In this document: positions 36,116 through 37,033 of the stretch, one piece after another
Numbering within the stretch: position 1 is the first letter of the stretch
How the letters are laid out: each line of letters starts with the position of its first letter
NCBI GenBank assembly: GCA_016208255.1
Contig: JACQYK010000079.1
Span: forward strand, 1 to 37,033
Direction of reading: 5' to 3'
Length of the DNA stretch: 37,033 nucleotides
Source of the DNA: Deltaproteobacteria bacterium
GTDB taxonomy: Bacteria; Desulfobacterota; RBG-13-43-22
Notes under the pieces: generated by a model
The model's database searches: none
What the model saw: only the letters and a program-made list of their open reading frames with translations
Told to the model about the DNA's origin: nothing
Position numbers and translations under genes: made by a program

Positions 36116-36749
36116 TGGCCAAGGACCCCATTAAGAGTTTAGAGACCCTGGAGAAGAACCTGGTGAAGCAGGTGGAGGGCGTGCTGAATAAGACCCTGGC
36201 GCAGATGGTGCGCAAACTCCAGACCCAGCACCTGACCGGGGGCACTACGGATAACGCCCTGGGAAGCGCTCGGGAACTTTAAGCCGGGAGATCATCCCCA
36301 CCCCGGCCCACACCGAGGTGGCAACCCCTACATTGATCTCGGCCTCCATCCATGCCGGCGTGAAGTATGCCGCGGTGCATTTTGGGCCCCGGAGCACGGC
36401 GGTGACGATAACGCCCAAGAACAAGCAGTTCCTGGCCATCCCCACGGACTTCGCCAAGACCCCGGCAGGGGTGGCCAAGGGCGGGCCGCTCGACCCCATT
36501 TGGGGCCCGACCTTCATCAATAAGGGAGTGATCTTCGGCTACCAGGGCGGCCAAAAAGGAACCACCGAAGGGGTGCGCCAGCGGGCCGCGGCTGGGCAAT
36601 CGGTGAAGAAAGGCGAGATCATCCCCCTTTTCATCCTGAAGAAATCGGTGGTGGTGAAACGCCGCATTGACCCGCACGTCGACCTGGTCCTCTGGGCTAA
36701 GCCGAAGTTCATGGCGGACCTGAAGAAAGAGGCTTTAAAGGTTGGGTAA
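36115..36749 (+). pseudogene. HK97 gp10-like / virion morphogenesis protein, frameshifted
   Basis: The short frame from ATG 36115 gives MAKDPIKSLETLEKNLVKQV and continues to TTDNALG, then ends at a TAA at 36280. The family sequence continues in another frame: KRSGTLSREIIPTPAHTEVA, GVKYAAVHFGP, IPTDFAKTPAGVAKGGPLD and LKKSVVVKRRIDPH, to 36749. One extra G in the GGG at 36261-36263 would join them into about 211 residues with the expected RSGTLSREI element. In phages this protein joins head and tail. It is either a real deletion or a sequencing error. The frame from 36318 alone would need a GTG start without a ribosome site. Confidence 0.8.
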
Positions 36750-37033
36750 TGGCCGAGACTATTAAGACCCAGGTCCTGAAAATCCTGGAAGCCATGCTGA
36801 AGGCCATCCCGGAACTGGGTTCGGTGCACCGCCGCCCGCCATTGAACGTCGACCTGGAGAAGGTGAAGACCCCGGCCTTGTTCTTCTGGGAAGAGGAAGA
36901 GCGCCGACCCCGGAACCGGCTGATGCTGGGGGTGATGCGGGTGACCTTGGCGGTGTTCATTCGCCTGACGCCAGGAAATGACCACGGCTTCACGGCTTTT
37001 TCGGACCTGGCGGATACCATCGCCGGGAGAGTC
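36749..37033 (+). CDS. tail terminator-like protein, cut by window end
   Basis: The first 95 residues are present: MAETIKTQVLKILEAMLKAI, FWEEEERRPRNRLMLGVMRV and AFSDLADTIAGRV, open to the end of the window. Position after the gp10-like gene and the general pattern (short helix, then a beta-strand-rich part with RVTLAVFIRL) suggest a tail terminator or completion protein. The TAA of the previous gene overlaps this ATG. Confidence 0.6.
   Translation, partial: MAETIKTQVLKILEAMLKAIPELGSVHRRPPLNVDLEKVKTPALFFWEEEERRPRNRLMLGVMRVTLAVFIRLTPGNDHGFTAFSDLADTIAGRV

Noticed and set aside
1..37033. CRISPR array or insertion sequence
   Set aside because: No regularly spaced repeats, transposase-like frames or terminal inverted repeats with target duplications were found.

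Overview
The window is a bacterial chromosome or contig segment in which phage genes flank a large defence and accessory island. No rRNA, tRNA, CRISPR array, transposase or integrase is visible. Shine-Dalgarno sites are strong (AGGAGG type), and the flanking phage genes look clearly more G+C-rich by eye than the 3.0-8.1 kb segment. The host cannot be named from the sequence. The phage proteins have the look of those from anaerobic Desulfobacterota or Firmicutes, but that is only an impression.

Layout. (1) 1-2.88 kb: a phage early module with a Gp3-like (recombination directionality factor-like) protein and a RecB/Cas4-like nuclease, closed by a strong terminator. (2) 3.0-8.2 kb, minus strand: a six-gene operon read from one TTGACA-17-TAAGAT promoter whose -10 lies in a 17-bp palindrome. 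Its order is acyl-carrier-like protein, Xre regulator, ImmA/IrrE-like protease, thymidylate-synthase-like enzyme, thymidylate kinase joined to a 5-hmdU-DNA-kinase-type helical domain, and radical SAM/SPASM enzyme. I regard this as the best candidate for an undescribed system, possibly making or installing a modified thymidine. (3) 8.4-28.6 kb, plus strand: a complete BREX type 3 locus (brxF, brxC, pglXI, brxHII, pglZ, brxA). Two accessory genes (AlbA_2/Schlafen ATPase, DUF6602 nuclease-like) sit before pglXI. Five more (two DUF488, a dual-OB protein, DUF3644, a HEPN-like YopA-type protein) sit between pglXI and brxHII. A degenerate second copy of the pglXI 3' end at 21.4-21.6 kb marks a rearrangement. 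(4) 28.6-30.4 kb, minus strand: a NucS/DUF91-type nuclease and an unknown protein. (5) 30.7-37.0 kb, plus strand: an HK97-type head module (portal, MuF, prohead protease, major capsid, connector, gp10-like, tail-terminator-like), cut by the window end.

The BREX core genes are all intact. Two phage genes are clearly broken, and the portal/MuF pair is probably broken, each by what looks like one missing base in a G or C run. No terminase, integrase, replication or lysis gene lies between the two phage modules. The simplest reading is a decaying or gutted prophage whose interior was replaced by an intact defence island. Homopolymer sequencing errors must be excluded first.
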